A stretch of 64,000 nucleotides of DNA, from positions 496,001 to 560,000 of the forward strand of contig JBCAML010000008.1 in NCBI GenBank assembly GCA_038503075.1, in the 5' to 3' direction. Under the pieces are notes generated by a model that was not told where the DNA came from, ran no database searches, and saw only the letters and a list, made by a program, of their open reading frames with translations. Every line of letters begins with the position of its first letter. The stretch's first letter is position 1. A program made the position numbers and the translations under genes. The DNA comes from Gyromitra esculenta (Eukaryota > Ascomycota > Pezizomycetes > Pezizales > Discinaceae). Shown here piece after piece: positions 37,437 to 48,304 of the stretch.

Positions 37437-38671
37437 ATGAGCAACCCCGCCCCCGCCCCCTGGACTTTCCCGACCTTCGAGAACTTTCAAGCTGCCGCCA
37501 ACGCCGACCTCGCCTCTGCCTACGAGGAAATTCGATCCCATTATCAACAACGGGTCGACAACCTCACTTACGCTGACCTACAACTCGAAGAAGCCACGCA
37601 AGAGAGGAACAATATGACGGCAAGGTTCAATACCTGCCAATCTCAGCTGCAGGCAGCCGAAGCAGAAATCGCCCGCCTCCAAAATGTCGCCCCCCCACCA
37701 CCTGCACCATCGCCACCACCCCCTCCTGCTCACACTCAAGGAGGTCGTTCAGATAAGATGCCTGACCCAGATAAGTTCAATGGGTCTCGCGATAAACTCC
37801 CTGGGTTTGTTCTACAACTCAGGTCAAAACTCTCGGTTAACGCCGACCGTTTTTCCAGCAGCAACAATATGATATTGTATGCTATCAGCCGCCTTGAGGG
37901 AGCCGCCCTCGAACAAATCCGCCACTCTGTCCTCCCTGACGGGACCACCACCTGGAATAACGCCGCCGAATTAATCACCGCCCTGGAAACCGCCTTCGGA
38001 GACCCCGACCCACTTGGAACGGCCCGCCGCGAGCTACACCAGCTTCGACAAGGAAAGCGAGATTTCTCTGCCTACCTTGCCGATTTTCAACGAATCATGG
38101 GACGGTTAAACTATGATGAGTCAGCAAAGAACGATGCCCTAGAATTCGGAATGTCAGACGAGCTGAAAGAAGCCGTAGTGACCGTAGCAGACTTCCCTAC
38201 CACCTTTACTTCCCTCTGCGCCTTCCTCCTTCGCTTGGATAACCGTATCCGAGCAAGAAGAGAGGAAAAGAAAAATGCTGCCCGTAACACCATGGGACAA
38301 TTCACCGCCCCTGCTGCCGCCCCCGCCGCCTTTGTTCCTGCCTCCTCTTCCTTCGCCCCCGGGGGACTTGTCCCCATGGATCTTTCTTTCGGCCGTACCT
38401 CTACCTCTCGCCCGCTCGAACAACGACGCGTTCGAGGAGAAAGTTATCACCCGAAGAAAAAGCATGGAGACAGACCAATAACCGCTGTCTATTTTGCGCC
38501 GGAGAAGGACATATTTTCTCCAACTGCCCCTCCGCCTCAAAACGCCCCGCCATGAGAGGAGCCGTTACCAACTCCGCCGCTGCTCCTCCTGCTCCTTCTA
38601 TTTTTCCACCACCTTTGCCGCCTCGCTTTCCTGCCTTTGATGCAGCAGACTCAGTTGAGTCTTTAAACTAG
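37437..38671 (+). pseudogene. gag of gypsy A, frameshifted
   Basis: The start ATG 37437 is in a strong context (gccaccatga). A coiled coil and Pro-rich linker precede the retrotransposon gag domain (MPDPDKFNGSRDKLPGF, TAFGDPDPLGTARRELHQLR, FSAYLADFQRIMG). Comparison with element B shows that the frame shifts around 38420-38445. The original frame then runs off to a stop at 38555, while the zinc knuckle (CLFCAGEGHIFSNC) and the end ...DSVESLN lie in another frame, ending TAG 38669-38671. An indel is the likely cause. The TTTAAAC slippery site overlaps the gag end. Confidence 0.85.
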
Positions 38672-38706
38672 TTCAACCAGAGTCGCCTAGTGACCCTGCT
38701 CTGGTT
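38662..38706 (+). promoter_or_regulatory. predicted -1 ribosomal frameshift signal, gag-pol of A
   Basis: Heptamer TTTAAAC (38662-38668) is in the gag frame as T TTA AAC and is followed at once by the gag stop TAG. After 6 nt comes stem AACCAGAG (38675-38682) pairing perfectly with CTCTGGTT (38699-38706) around a 16-nt loop. The pol frame is exactly -1 and open through the overlap. Confidence 0.75.
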
Positions 38707-41700
38707 CCTTTTTCTCCTTTGTCAGCGTTTTCTATTTCTGGGTTTTCGGTGTCAGACGTGTGTGTGGAGGATACTTTGGACGGGGAACATTTTGTAATTT
38801 CTTGTAACCTTTCCCACCAGAATAAAATCATAAAAACACACGCACTTCTTGACACTGGAGCCTCAGGGTTCGCTTTCATTGATGAAAACTTTGTGCGTCA
38901 CCATTCCCTGCCTCTATCTCCCCTTAAAACCACCCGCCAATTGGAAGTCATCGACGGCCGAACAATTGCCTCGGGAGATATCACCCACCTTTGCCACCTA
39001 GAGCTCTCTATCCAACAACACGCTGAAAGAGCCCCCTTTTTCGTCACCAAGCTGGGTCATTACCCCCTAGTACTCGGTATCCCCTGGATGAACCTCCATG
39101 ACGTTCATCTACAGTTCGCAAACAAAAGCATCGAATTTAACTCTAAATTCTGCACCACCCACTGTGCCCCCCAGCAACCCATCGTCTCGACCACCGCTAT
39201 TCCTCCCCCTGCAAAACTCAATGCTGCCTTTATCGGCGCCGCTAGCTTCCGCTTACTTGCCAGAAAAAAGGGTATTCAGGTCTATTCCATGTCTCTTTAC
39301 GAAATCAATAGAGTTCTTGATAGCAAGACTACTAAGGAAGAGTGGAGACAACGAATACCTGTCGAATACCATGAGTACCTAGATATGTTCGATAAGGCCA
39401 AAGCTCAAGGACTCCCCCCTCGTCGACCTTATGACCATAAGATCATACTCCAGGAAGGTAAAGAACCACCATTCGGCCCACTCTACGGTATGTCGCGAGA
39501 TGAACTATTGGTTTTAAAAAAGTACATCGAGGACAACCTAGAAAAAGGCTTTATCCGTGCAAGTTCTTCATCTGCCGGCTCCCCCGTTCTCTTTGCTGCA
39601 AAACCCGATGGTTCACTACGTCTCTGTGTAGATTATCGAGGCCTCAATGCCCTCACTGTTAAAGACCGCTACACCTCCCCGCTCATCAAGGAAACCCTCG
39701 ACCGCCTCGCTAAAGCACAATGGTATTCCAAGCTAGACCTAAGAGACGGCTTTCACCAAATCCATATTGCAGAGGGAGAAGAATGGAAGACTGCCTTTAG
39801 AACTCGATACGGTCTTTACGAATATATGGTGATGCCATTCGGCCTCACCAATGCCCCAGGTACCTTCCAGCGCTTCGTTAACGATTCCCTCCGAGAATAT
39901 CTAGACCTCTTCTGTACCGCCTACCTCGATGACATCCTCATTTACAGCGATACTCTTGCGGAGCATAAAATACACGTCAAACAAGTCCTGGACGCACTCA
40001 AAGCCAACAACATCCTTCTCAAACCAGAGAAATGCGAGTTCCACGTCCAGTCAATAAAATACCTCGGCCTAATTCTTACCCCTGAAGGAATAAAAATGGA
40101 CAAGGACAAACTCAAAGCTGTGCGGGAATGGAACCGACCAAAATGTATCAAAGATGTTCAAGCCTTCCTAGGTTTTGCAAACTTCTACCGAAGATTTATC
40201 CTAGGATTCTCCCGCCTCGCTGCACCTCTTACTGCCTTCACTAAGAAAGGCATTATCTTTGAATGGACAATCGAAGCTGAACTCGCATTCGAAGCTCTTA
40301 AGGAAGCCTTCACTAAGGCGCCAGTACTTATTCACTTCGATCCACGAAAAAAGATCTTCGTCGAATCCGATGCTTCCGACTTTGTCTCCGGTGGCGTCCT
40401 CTCCCAGCTCGATGATAACGGTATACTTCACCCTGTGGCTTTCTTCTCCAAGAAACACTCACCTGCGGAATGTAACTACGAAATCTACGATAAGGAGTTA
40501 CTAGCCATTATCCGCTGTTTTGAAGAATGGCGCCCGGAACTCGAAGGATCTGAATTTCCCATCTCTGTCATCACAGACCATAAAAACTTGGAATACTTTA
40601 TGACCACCAAGCAATTGAATCGAAGACAGGTCAGATGGGCAGAATACCTTTCACACTTCAACTTTGTCATTACGTATAGACCAGGAGTACAAGGAGGAAA
40701 GCCAGACGCATTGACTCGGAGATCAGGAGATCTCCCTGAAGAAGGAGATGAAAGACTACAACACCAACACCAAGTAGTCCTGAAGGAAAAGAATTTGGAC
40801 CCCAAGCTGAGTTTGTTTTCGGGTTCTTTATCAAATGAACCCGCTGAATTGGATGCCACCCTTGAAACCCTAATGAATCACGGATATAACGCTGACCCAT
40901 TCCCACAAAAAATCCTTCTAGCACTTAGGAATGGCGAACGACAATCCAAGGAAATCACCTTAGGCGATTGTACCGAGATGAATGGCCGCCTCTTCTACCG
41001 ACAAAAATTGTATATCCCTGACCATGATCCACTTCGCCTTCTTATCCTACAACGACACCACGATGCCCCCTCCGCTGGCCACCCAGGACGTGAAAAATCC
41101 TTTGAACTCATCTCAAGATGTTTCTATTGGCCAAAGATGAGAGAATATATTGGACGTTATACCCGGAATTGCCATACTTGTCGACGAGCAAAACCAAGTA
41201 CCCTCGGTACCCATGGCGTCCTAAAACCACTCCCAATTCCTAATCGCCCCTGGGAAGAATTGTCAATGGACTTTGTCACGGGCCTCCCAGAATCTAACGG
41301 CTTTGATGCCATTATGGTCGTTGTGGACCGACTCTCGAAGATGCGACATCTTATCCCGTGCAATACTACTGTCAATGCCGAACAAACCGCCGAATTGTAT
41401 CTCCAAAATGTTTGGAAACTCCATGGACTCCCTTCCCATATAACCTCTGATAGGGGAACACAGTTCACTGCGAAGTTTTGGAAGTACCTCTGCCAGCGTC
41501 TGAACATTGCTGCCCGTATGTCTACCTCTTTTCATCCAGAGACTGATGGACAAACTGAACGCCTTAATGCCGTAATGGAACAATACCTCCGTTGTTACGT
41601 ATCCTACCAGCAAGACGATTGGTCAAAGTGGCTACCTATTGCCGAGTTTGCCGCCAACAATCAAGAATCTGCTAGTACCAAGGCTACACCCTTCTTCGCG

Positions 41701-42348
41701 AATTACGGCTATCATCCCCGGTTTGACACTTCTGTTCTCTCCAATGACCGCTCCCCTCAGACCCTCGATGCCAACAACTTTGCCTCCAAGATGGAAGAAC
41801 TCAGAGACTTCCTACGGGTACAGATGAAAACTGCCCAAGATGTCTTCGAATAAAGTACAAACCGACATCGTACCCCTGCTCCCTTGTTCAAAGTTAAGGA
41901 CGAAGTCTTTATTTCTATGAAAAACATGAGGACAACGAGGAACTCGAGGAAGTTGGATTGGAAATGGAGTGGCCCGTTCCCAATTAAACGAGTAATTTCG
42001 GCGTATGCATATGAAGTAGAGCTACCAATGTCGATGAAGTACCATCCGGTGTTTCATGTTTCACTAATAAAAGCTGCTCCTGTTGACCCACTCCCAGGTC
42101 AGGTTATTTCACCACCACCTCCAGTCCTAGTCAATGATCACGAAGAGTATCTCGTTGAAAGTATCCTAGACTCTCGTGTTCACTATGGAAAACTGCAATA
42201 TCTGGTCGAATGGACAGGTTATGCCTTACCTACGTGGGAACCAGCTGATTATCATAAGGAGACTGAAGCGGTAGATGTCTTTCACCAACAATATCCGAAT
42301 AAACCTAAGGAAGGTGTGGTTAGTGTTCGCAGGAGCTCACGGCTATAA
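38669..42348 (+). pseudogene. pol of gypsy A: protease, RT, RNase H, integrase, chromodomain
   Basis: Entered by -1 frameshift, then open to TAA 41851-41853 and, in the same frame, on to TAA 42346-42348. Protease shows LLDTGASGF. RT has AYLDDILIYS (YLDD codons at 39922-39933). RNase H has VESDASDFVSGGVLS and the connection NYEIYDKELLAI. Integrase has the HHCC zinc domain (RHHDAPSAGH...CHTCRRAKP) and the DDE core (MDFVTGLPES, SDRGTQFTAKF, FHPETDGQTERLN). The C-terminal chromodomain lies about 42142-42300 (EEYLVESILDSR, YLVEWTGYALPTWEPA). Chromodomains direct chromovirus integration to marked chromatin. The 41851 stop separates integrase core from chromodomain. Confidence 0.93.
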
Positions 42349-42360
42349 GGGAGGGGGTAC

Positions 42361-42559
42361 TTTCACGGATAACTGTTTTCGCTGTTTTATTAGATGCAAG
42401 GGTATGAGGTTGTTGTGCTACGTTGTTGTTCTTTATGTTTCGTTGGGTTTCCGTTGCAGTGAGTTAAGTCTTTGTCATCAAACGAGGTGGAAAGTGGTAT
42501 ATAAGCGAAGGGATTTCCCCTCTTGTTGTACTTTTTCTTCTTCTTTCTTTAAGCAACGT
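42361..42559 (+). repeat. 3' LTR of gypsy A, first part
   Basis: 199 bp matching the start of the 5' LTR with one difference. Preceded by the purine-rich tract aagggagggggtac (polypurine primer). Broken by B after aagcaacgt. Confidence 0.95.
42555..42559. repeat. target-site duplication of gypsy B (left)
   Basis: aacgt, repeated at 48721-48725. Removal of B plus one copy recreates A's LTR at its full 411 bp. Confidence 0.92.
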
Positions 42560-42975
42560 TCTCACGGATGGCCTCTCGTTAAGCCCTTCAGTATCCCTGA
42601 AGGTGAGCAGTGCTACTTAAGCGAGAAACCAATACGTTCGAGGAGTGCGGTATAGTCTATAGGTCCTACGAAGAGTATACTTCAAGGCGAAGTATCGACG
42701 ATGTTTCACAGCGACAACGAGGATTCTAAGGTAGAATCGAAGTAGAATTATAACAGATACAGCAGAAGTGAAACGAGAACGTTGCTTAAGGAAAGAAGAG
42801 AAGAAGAGACAGCAATGACCAAAATCCTTCGCTTAAATACCCCGTTTTCCCGTAGCACAATCAACAACCCGACAACAACCGAAACATAACCGAACTACAA
42901 TAAGATTATAATAAGAGATCTACAACCCATAACAACCCTCGTACCAAATCCTAACCCTGTTCCTAATCCGTGAAA
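42560..42975 (-). repeat. 3' LTR of gypsy B
   Basis: 416 bp. On the element strand it starts TTTCACGGATTAGG and ends ATCCGTGAGA. It is preceded (at 42976-42990) by a G-rich tract gacggggggctac, the likely polypurine primer. The pol stop codon lies inside it at 42965-42963. Confidence 0.95.
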
Positions 42976-45900
42976 GTAGCCCCCCGTCTCAAGCGTGAGC
43001 TCCTGCGAACCTTAGGACCGGTGGTAGTCGTAGTCGTTAAAAAAGCATCAAGGGCAGCAGTGTCCTGAAGATCTTCGGCAGGTTCCCAGGTAGGATGGGC
43101 ATATCCAGTCCACTCAACAAGGTATTGTTGTTGTCCGCGATATGTCCGTTGTTCGAGAATCTTCTCGATAAAATATTCCTCTTGTTCATTGACTACAATC
43201 GGAGGTGGAGGGGGTATTATTTGTCCTGGGAGAGGATCTCCGGCGGCAGGTTTGAGGAGCGAAACGTGGAAGACGGGGTGATACTTGACTGATGGTGGAA
43301 GGTCAATTTCATATGCAAAAGGTGATACTACCTTTTTTATCGGATAAGGTCCCATCCATTTCCAATCGAGTTTCCGAGCATTTCGAACGGTTCGGATATT
43401 CTTCATGGATACGAAGACCTGGTCATTGACTTGATAAGCGGGGGCCGGGGTTCGATATTTATTAGTCGAGGTTTCTTGAATGTCCTGAGCGGTTCGAATT
43501 TGCATTCGGAGGTAGTCGTACAATTCTTGCATCGTAGTTGCGAAGGTCGAGGAGTCTAGACTTTGGGCAGTGGCCGTTGAAGGAATAATCGAAGTATCAA
43601 ACCGGGGATGGTAACCATAGTTTGCAAAAAAGGGGGAAACCTTAGTACTAGCTGATTCTTGATTATTCGCAGAGAATTCCGCTATCGGTAACCATTTACT
43701 CCAGTCCTCTTGTTGATAGGACACATAGGAGCGTAGGTATTGTTCCATAACCGCGTTCAATCGTTCCGTTTGTCCATCGGTTTCAGGATGGAAGGCTGTT
43801 GACATCCTAGCTTGAATTCCTAGACGCTGGCAGAGTTCTTTCCAAAAATGGGCAGTGAACTGTGTCCCTCGATCGGAAGTAATATGTGTCGGTAGGCCGT
43901 GGAGTTTCCAAACATGCTGAAGGTAGAGGTCTGCGACGTCTCGGGAATTAACAGTAGTATTGCACGGAATGAGATGTCGCATTTTTGACAATCGATCGAC
44001 TATTACCATAATAGCATCATAGCCGTTCGACTCCGGGAGGCCTGTCACAAAGTCCATCGAGATCTCTTGCCAGGGACGGTTTGGAATGGGTAAGGGACGG
44101 AGAACTCCTTGGGTTCGCTGGGTAACTGGCTTCGCTTTCTGGCAGATATGACAGTTACGTACATATTGCTTGATTGATTCTCTCATCTTTGGCCAGTAAA
44201 AACTTCTAGCAAGGAGTTCGAAGGTCTTATCTCGTCCTGGGTGACCTGCTGCGGGGTTATCATGGTGTCTTCGGATTAATTCCAAATGGAGAGCATCCAG
44301 GTTGGGGACATAGATGCACCCTCGATAACATAGCCTTCCGTTTTCCTCTGTGCACTCGCTTAAGGTGATCTTTTTTGATTGTTGATCTTTATTCCTTAGT
44401 GCTTTGAGTATTTCTTCAGGAAACTTGTCAGCGATAAATCCTTCTTGGAAAAGTTTCTCTAGGGGGGCATCCAATTCAGCGGCTTCATTTGACAAAGAAG
44501 CCGACAACAAACTTAGCTTGGGATCAATATTTTCCTTCTTTAGTACCACTTGGCTTTGGTGGGCCAATCGTTCATCCCCTTCCTTGGGGAGATCTCCTGA
44601 TCTCCTAGTGAGTGCATCCGGTTTTCCTCCTTGATTTCCAGGTCGATACGTTATTACAAAATCAAAACGGGATAAGTACTCAGCCCATCTAGCTTGACGT
44701 CGATTGAGTTGTTTGGTGCTCATAAAGTATTCAAGATTCTTATGATCACTAATCACATCGATCGGGTGCTTTGATCCCTCGAGCTCTGGGCGCCATTCTT
44801 CAAAAACACGGATGATGGCCAGTAGCTCTTTGTCGTAAATCTCATAGTTGCATTCCGCCGGGGAATGTTTCTTCGAGAAGAAGGCTACCGGGTGTAGGAC
44901 ACCGTTATCATCGTACTGGGATAGAACTCCTCCGGACACGAAGTCTGAGGCATCTGTTTCCACAATGATTTTCTTATCTGGATCGAAGTGGATTAGGATC
45001 GGGGCAGTAGTGAAGGCATGTTTAAGGTTTTCGAAAGCTATATCAGCTTCGACAGTTCATTCAAAGGCAATGCCTTTCTTGGTAAGGGCGGTGAGCGGGG
45101 CAGCAAGCTTGGAAAATCCTAGGATGAATCGGCGGTAAAAATTGGCAAAACCCAAAAATGCTTGGACGTCTTTTACGCTCTTCGGTATTCCCCATTCCCG
45201 GACGGCTTTGAGTTTCTCCTCGTCCATTCTGATACCATCAGGGGTGAGGATGAGACCAAGGTATTTAGTAGTTTGTACCTCAAACTCGCATTTCTCCGGT
45301 TTTAGCAGGATATCATTATCTTTAAGCGTTTGGAGGACTTTGCGGACGTGAATCTGATGCTCCGCGAAGGTATCGCTGTAGATGAGAATGTCATCCAGGT
45401 AGGCGGTGCAGAATATGTCCAGGTATTCCGTGAGGCAGTCATTCACAAATCGTTGGAATGTTCCAGGGGCATTTGTTAGGCCGAATGGCATAACTTGGTA
45501 TTCATAGAGGCCATACCGCGTGCGAAAAGCGGTCTTCCACTCATCTCCTTTTGCAATGCGCACTTGGTGGTATCCGTCACGAAGATCTAATTTGGTATAC
45601 CATTGCGCTTTTGCAAGCCGATCTAAGGTTTCGCGGATGAGGGGAGAGGTATATCGATCCTTAACAGTAATGGCGTTAAGGCCTCGGTAATCCACACAGA
45701 GTCGTAGGGAACCGTCAGCTTTTTTGACGAATAGGACAGGGGATCCGGCCGGAGAAGAGCTAGCCCGAATGAATCCTTTCTCGAGATTGTCTTCAATATA
45801 TTTCTTCAAGACGATCAGCTCTTCTCGGGACATCCCATAAAGGGGTCCGAAGGGTGCATCTTTTCCTTCCATCAGTTGTATTTGGTGGTCATACGAGCGG

Positions 45901-46657
45901 CGCGGGGGTAATCCTTGGGCTTTCTTTTTATCAAACATATCTAGAAAGTCGTGATATTCTGTAGGGATTCTCGCTCTCCATTCTTCCTTGGTTGTTTTGT
46001 CGTTGATGATTTTGTTTATTTCATATAACGACATTGCATATGCTTGGGAAGAATGTTTTCGGGTGAGGGTCCTGAAGCTAGCGGCGTTGATAAAGGATAG
46101 ATTCAACTTGGGAGGAGCTGCAATTGCGGGGGCGGTCACGGTGGCGGAATGGGGGGTACAATGAGTGGTGCAGAGTTTAGAATTAAACTCAATGCGTTTT
46201 TGGGCGAAGCGGAGTTGAACATCATGATAGTTCATCCATGGGATTCCTAGGATGAGGGGGTAGTGTCCTAGGCGGGTGACGAAGCAGGGGGCCTGTTCCT
46301 GATGTTGTTGGATAAAAAGATTGATATTAGTAATATGGGTGATGTCTCCTGATGAGACTGGACGACCATCAATCACTTCAAGTTGCCGAGGGGTTTTGAG
46401 GGGTAGGAGAGGTAGGGAGTGGTGACTCGCAAAGTCTTTATCAATGAAGGCGAATCCCGAGGCTCCAGTGTCCAATAGTGCGTGGGTTTTGATTATTTTA
46501 TTATTATGGGAAATGTTACATGATATAACGAAATGTTCCCCATCCAATTGTTCCTCCACGCACGTATCCGACACTGAAAAACCCGAGATAGAAAAAACCG
46601 ACAAAGGTAAAGAAATGGGAACCAAGGCAGGGTCACTGATCAGCCTTGGTTGGACTA
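42963..46657 (-). pseudogene. pol of gypsy B: protease, RT, RNase H, integrase, chromodomain
   Basis: Entered in the -1 frame at the gag stop. Open to TGA 45059-45057, then in the same frame to TAG 42965-42963. Protease has LLDTGASGF, RT YLDDILIYS, RNase H ETDASDFVSGGVLS, integrase the HHCC zinc finger and MDFVTGLPES / SDRGTQF / FHPETDGQTERLN, and the chromodomain EEYFIEKILEQR...YLVEWTGYAHPTWEPA. The TGA replaces the TGG (Trp) seen in A at KKGI-FEWT, between RT and RNase H, by one G-to-A change. The final residues ATFTD are encoded by the first bases of the 3' LTR. Confidence 0.93.
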
Positions 46658-46664
46658 GTTTAAA
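46620..46664 (-). promoter_or_regulatory. predicted -1 ribosomal frameshift signal, gag-pol of B
   Basis: On the minus strand TTTAAAC (46664-46658) is followed directly by gag stop TAG, a 6-nt spacer, and stem AACCAAGG (46651-46644) with CCTTGGTT (46627-46620) around a 16-nt loop. Compared with A, stem pairs 6 and 7 have changed on both sides, so pairing is kept. Confidence 0.75.
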
Positions 46665-47982
46665 GACTCGTTGGAAGAGTCTGCTGATTCTAACGCGAAA
46701 AATTGAGGAGGGAGTGGTGGTGGCGGGAGAGCGGAGGCGGGGGGTGTTCTATTGGCGGGTGGTGCAGTAAGGGCTCCCCTCATAGTAGGTTTTTTAGGGG
46801 CGGAAGGGCAATTGGCGTAGGAGTGATCTGGGGCGGCGCAGAACATACATTTCCCAGTGGAGCGGCGCCACTGTTTTTCTTCCTCCGAAAGCTTTCTCCT
46901 TCCATTTACCATCGTGTATCGTTGATCCTGCGGGGGGCGAGATAGGTTACTGGTTCTTCCGAAGGAAAGATCCATTGGGGCAAGGCCGCCTGGTACGAAT
47001 GATGAGGCAGGGACAAAGGGGGTTATCGCTTGAGAACTGAATTGTCCCATATTGTCTCTTGTATTGCCTCGTTTTTCGGCTTTTCAGGCTCGGATGCGAT
47101 TGTCCAGGCGGGTAAGGGTGGTAATCATTTCCCCGAGGTTGGTGGGGACAGTGGTGGCAAATACCATGGCTTCTTTCAACTCTTCTGACATTCCGTGCTC
47201 CAAGGCATCCATCTTCGAATTTTCATCGAAGTTGAGTTGGCCCATGATGCGTTGGAAATCGGCCAGATAGGCAGAGAAGTCGCGTTTTCCTTGACGGAGC
47301 TGATGAAGTTCCCTTCGTGCGGTACCGGTGGGATCGGGGTCCCCAAAGGCAGTTTCTAACGCGGCAATGAGAGCAGCTGCACTGGTCCAGGTGGTGAGGC
47401 CAGAGGGAAGGACTGTGTGTCGAACTTGTTCCAGGGCTGCTCCTTCCAGGCGGTTAATTGTATAGAGAATCATGGTGTTCTCGTCCGCGAATCGGTCTCT
47501 GTTAACAGCGAGTTTTGAACGAAGTTGGAGGATGAAGCCGGGGAGTTTGACTCTAGATCCATCGAATTTCTCTGGATCTGGCATACGTTCAGAGCGATGG
47601 GTAGAAGATATCGGCGGTGGGGGAGTGGCGGTGAGGTTTGGTGGAGCCGGGGGGGCTGTGAGGTTTGCGCGGGCTTCGTTTCGTTCTTGGCGGAGTCTAG
47701 CGATAAGGCTGGCTGCTTCTGTAACCCTTTGATCTTGTTGTGTGGCGTGTCGGAGGGCATTGTCGATTTGGATTTGAGCGGTGTTGAGTTTTACTTCAGC
47801 ATCTTTCTCGTTATCCTGAAGGATGCTTATTTGGTCCTCCAGGCTCTGATTTAGTTCTCGAAGTTGATTGTATAGCTCAACTGGGTCGTCTCAGATCTTT
47901 GTAAGAAGCGCTTAGTGGGGAAGCCTGAGGCTGCGACGGCGGCTCCTTCTGTGTTGGAGGAGGGGTCAACGGGGGAACTCAT
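46655..47982 (-). pseudogene. gag of gypsy B, broken
   Basis: The probable start ATG is at 47982. The first ~30 codons are in a different frame from the coiled-coil region (ELYNQLRELNQSLED) that follows. That main frame has TGA at 47893-47891 and again at 47086-47084, the latter replacing an Arg position seen in A (likely CGA to TGA). The gag domain (MPDPEKFDGSRVKLPGF, FGDPDPTGTARRELHQLR) and the zinc knuckle CMFCAAPDHSYANC remain readable. The end ...SNESLN TAG coincides with the frameshift site. Confidence 0.85.
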
Positions 47983-48229
47983 GATGAGTTAGCGGTAGGA
48001 GGTGTAGATGAGCAAGTGACGTAATCTCGCTTCCTCAATTGTTGCTAGAGTCTGCGTTGTTACAGACACTTGCGACGGTATTGACGCGGAGGTACTCGGA
48101 ATCTAGCCACTCAGGTAGGACTAGCGAGGGCTCAGTGGTCTCTGTAGGTTTTCGCGATGTCAAACAAGGGAACAAACACACAAAGGATTGATGAATCCAA
48201 GTTGTGAAACCCATGAAATAAGTATGACT

Positions 48230-48300
48230 CCAAGGGGGTTTGAACACGTGGCCTTGTATGGGAAAAGGTACAGAGTATACCGCTGAGCTAAGCAAGCAAC
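48230..48300 (-). other. tRNA-like segment in the leader of gypsy B
   Basis: Minus strand carries a perfect A-box TAGCTCAGCGG (48290-48280) and a B-box core GTTCAAACC (48245-48237) at normal tRNA spacing, starting right after the primer-binding site. T-stem and acceptor pairing are poor, so it is not a functional tRNA gene. Element A has nothing comparable. Confidence 0.4.
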
Positions 48301-48302
48301 GT
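48294..48302 (-). promoter_or_regulatory. predicted self-primer binding site of B
   Basis: ACGTTGCTT on the element strand, 2 nt after the 5' LTR, exactly as in A. Its complement AAGCAACGT occurs in the LTR at 48532-48524. Confidence 0.65.
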
Positions 48303-48304
48303 AA

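Noticed and set aside
38401..38450. Gag frame change in A as a second programmed frameshift
   Set aside because: No slippery heptamer or downstream structure, and B reads this region in a single frame.
48230..48300. Functional tRNA gene
   Set aside because: A and B boxes fit, but T-stem and acceptor stem do not pair.
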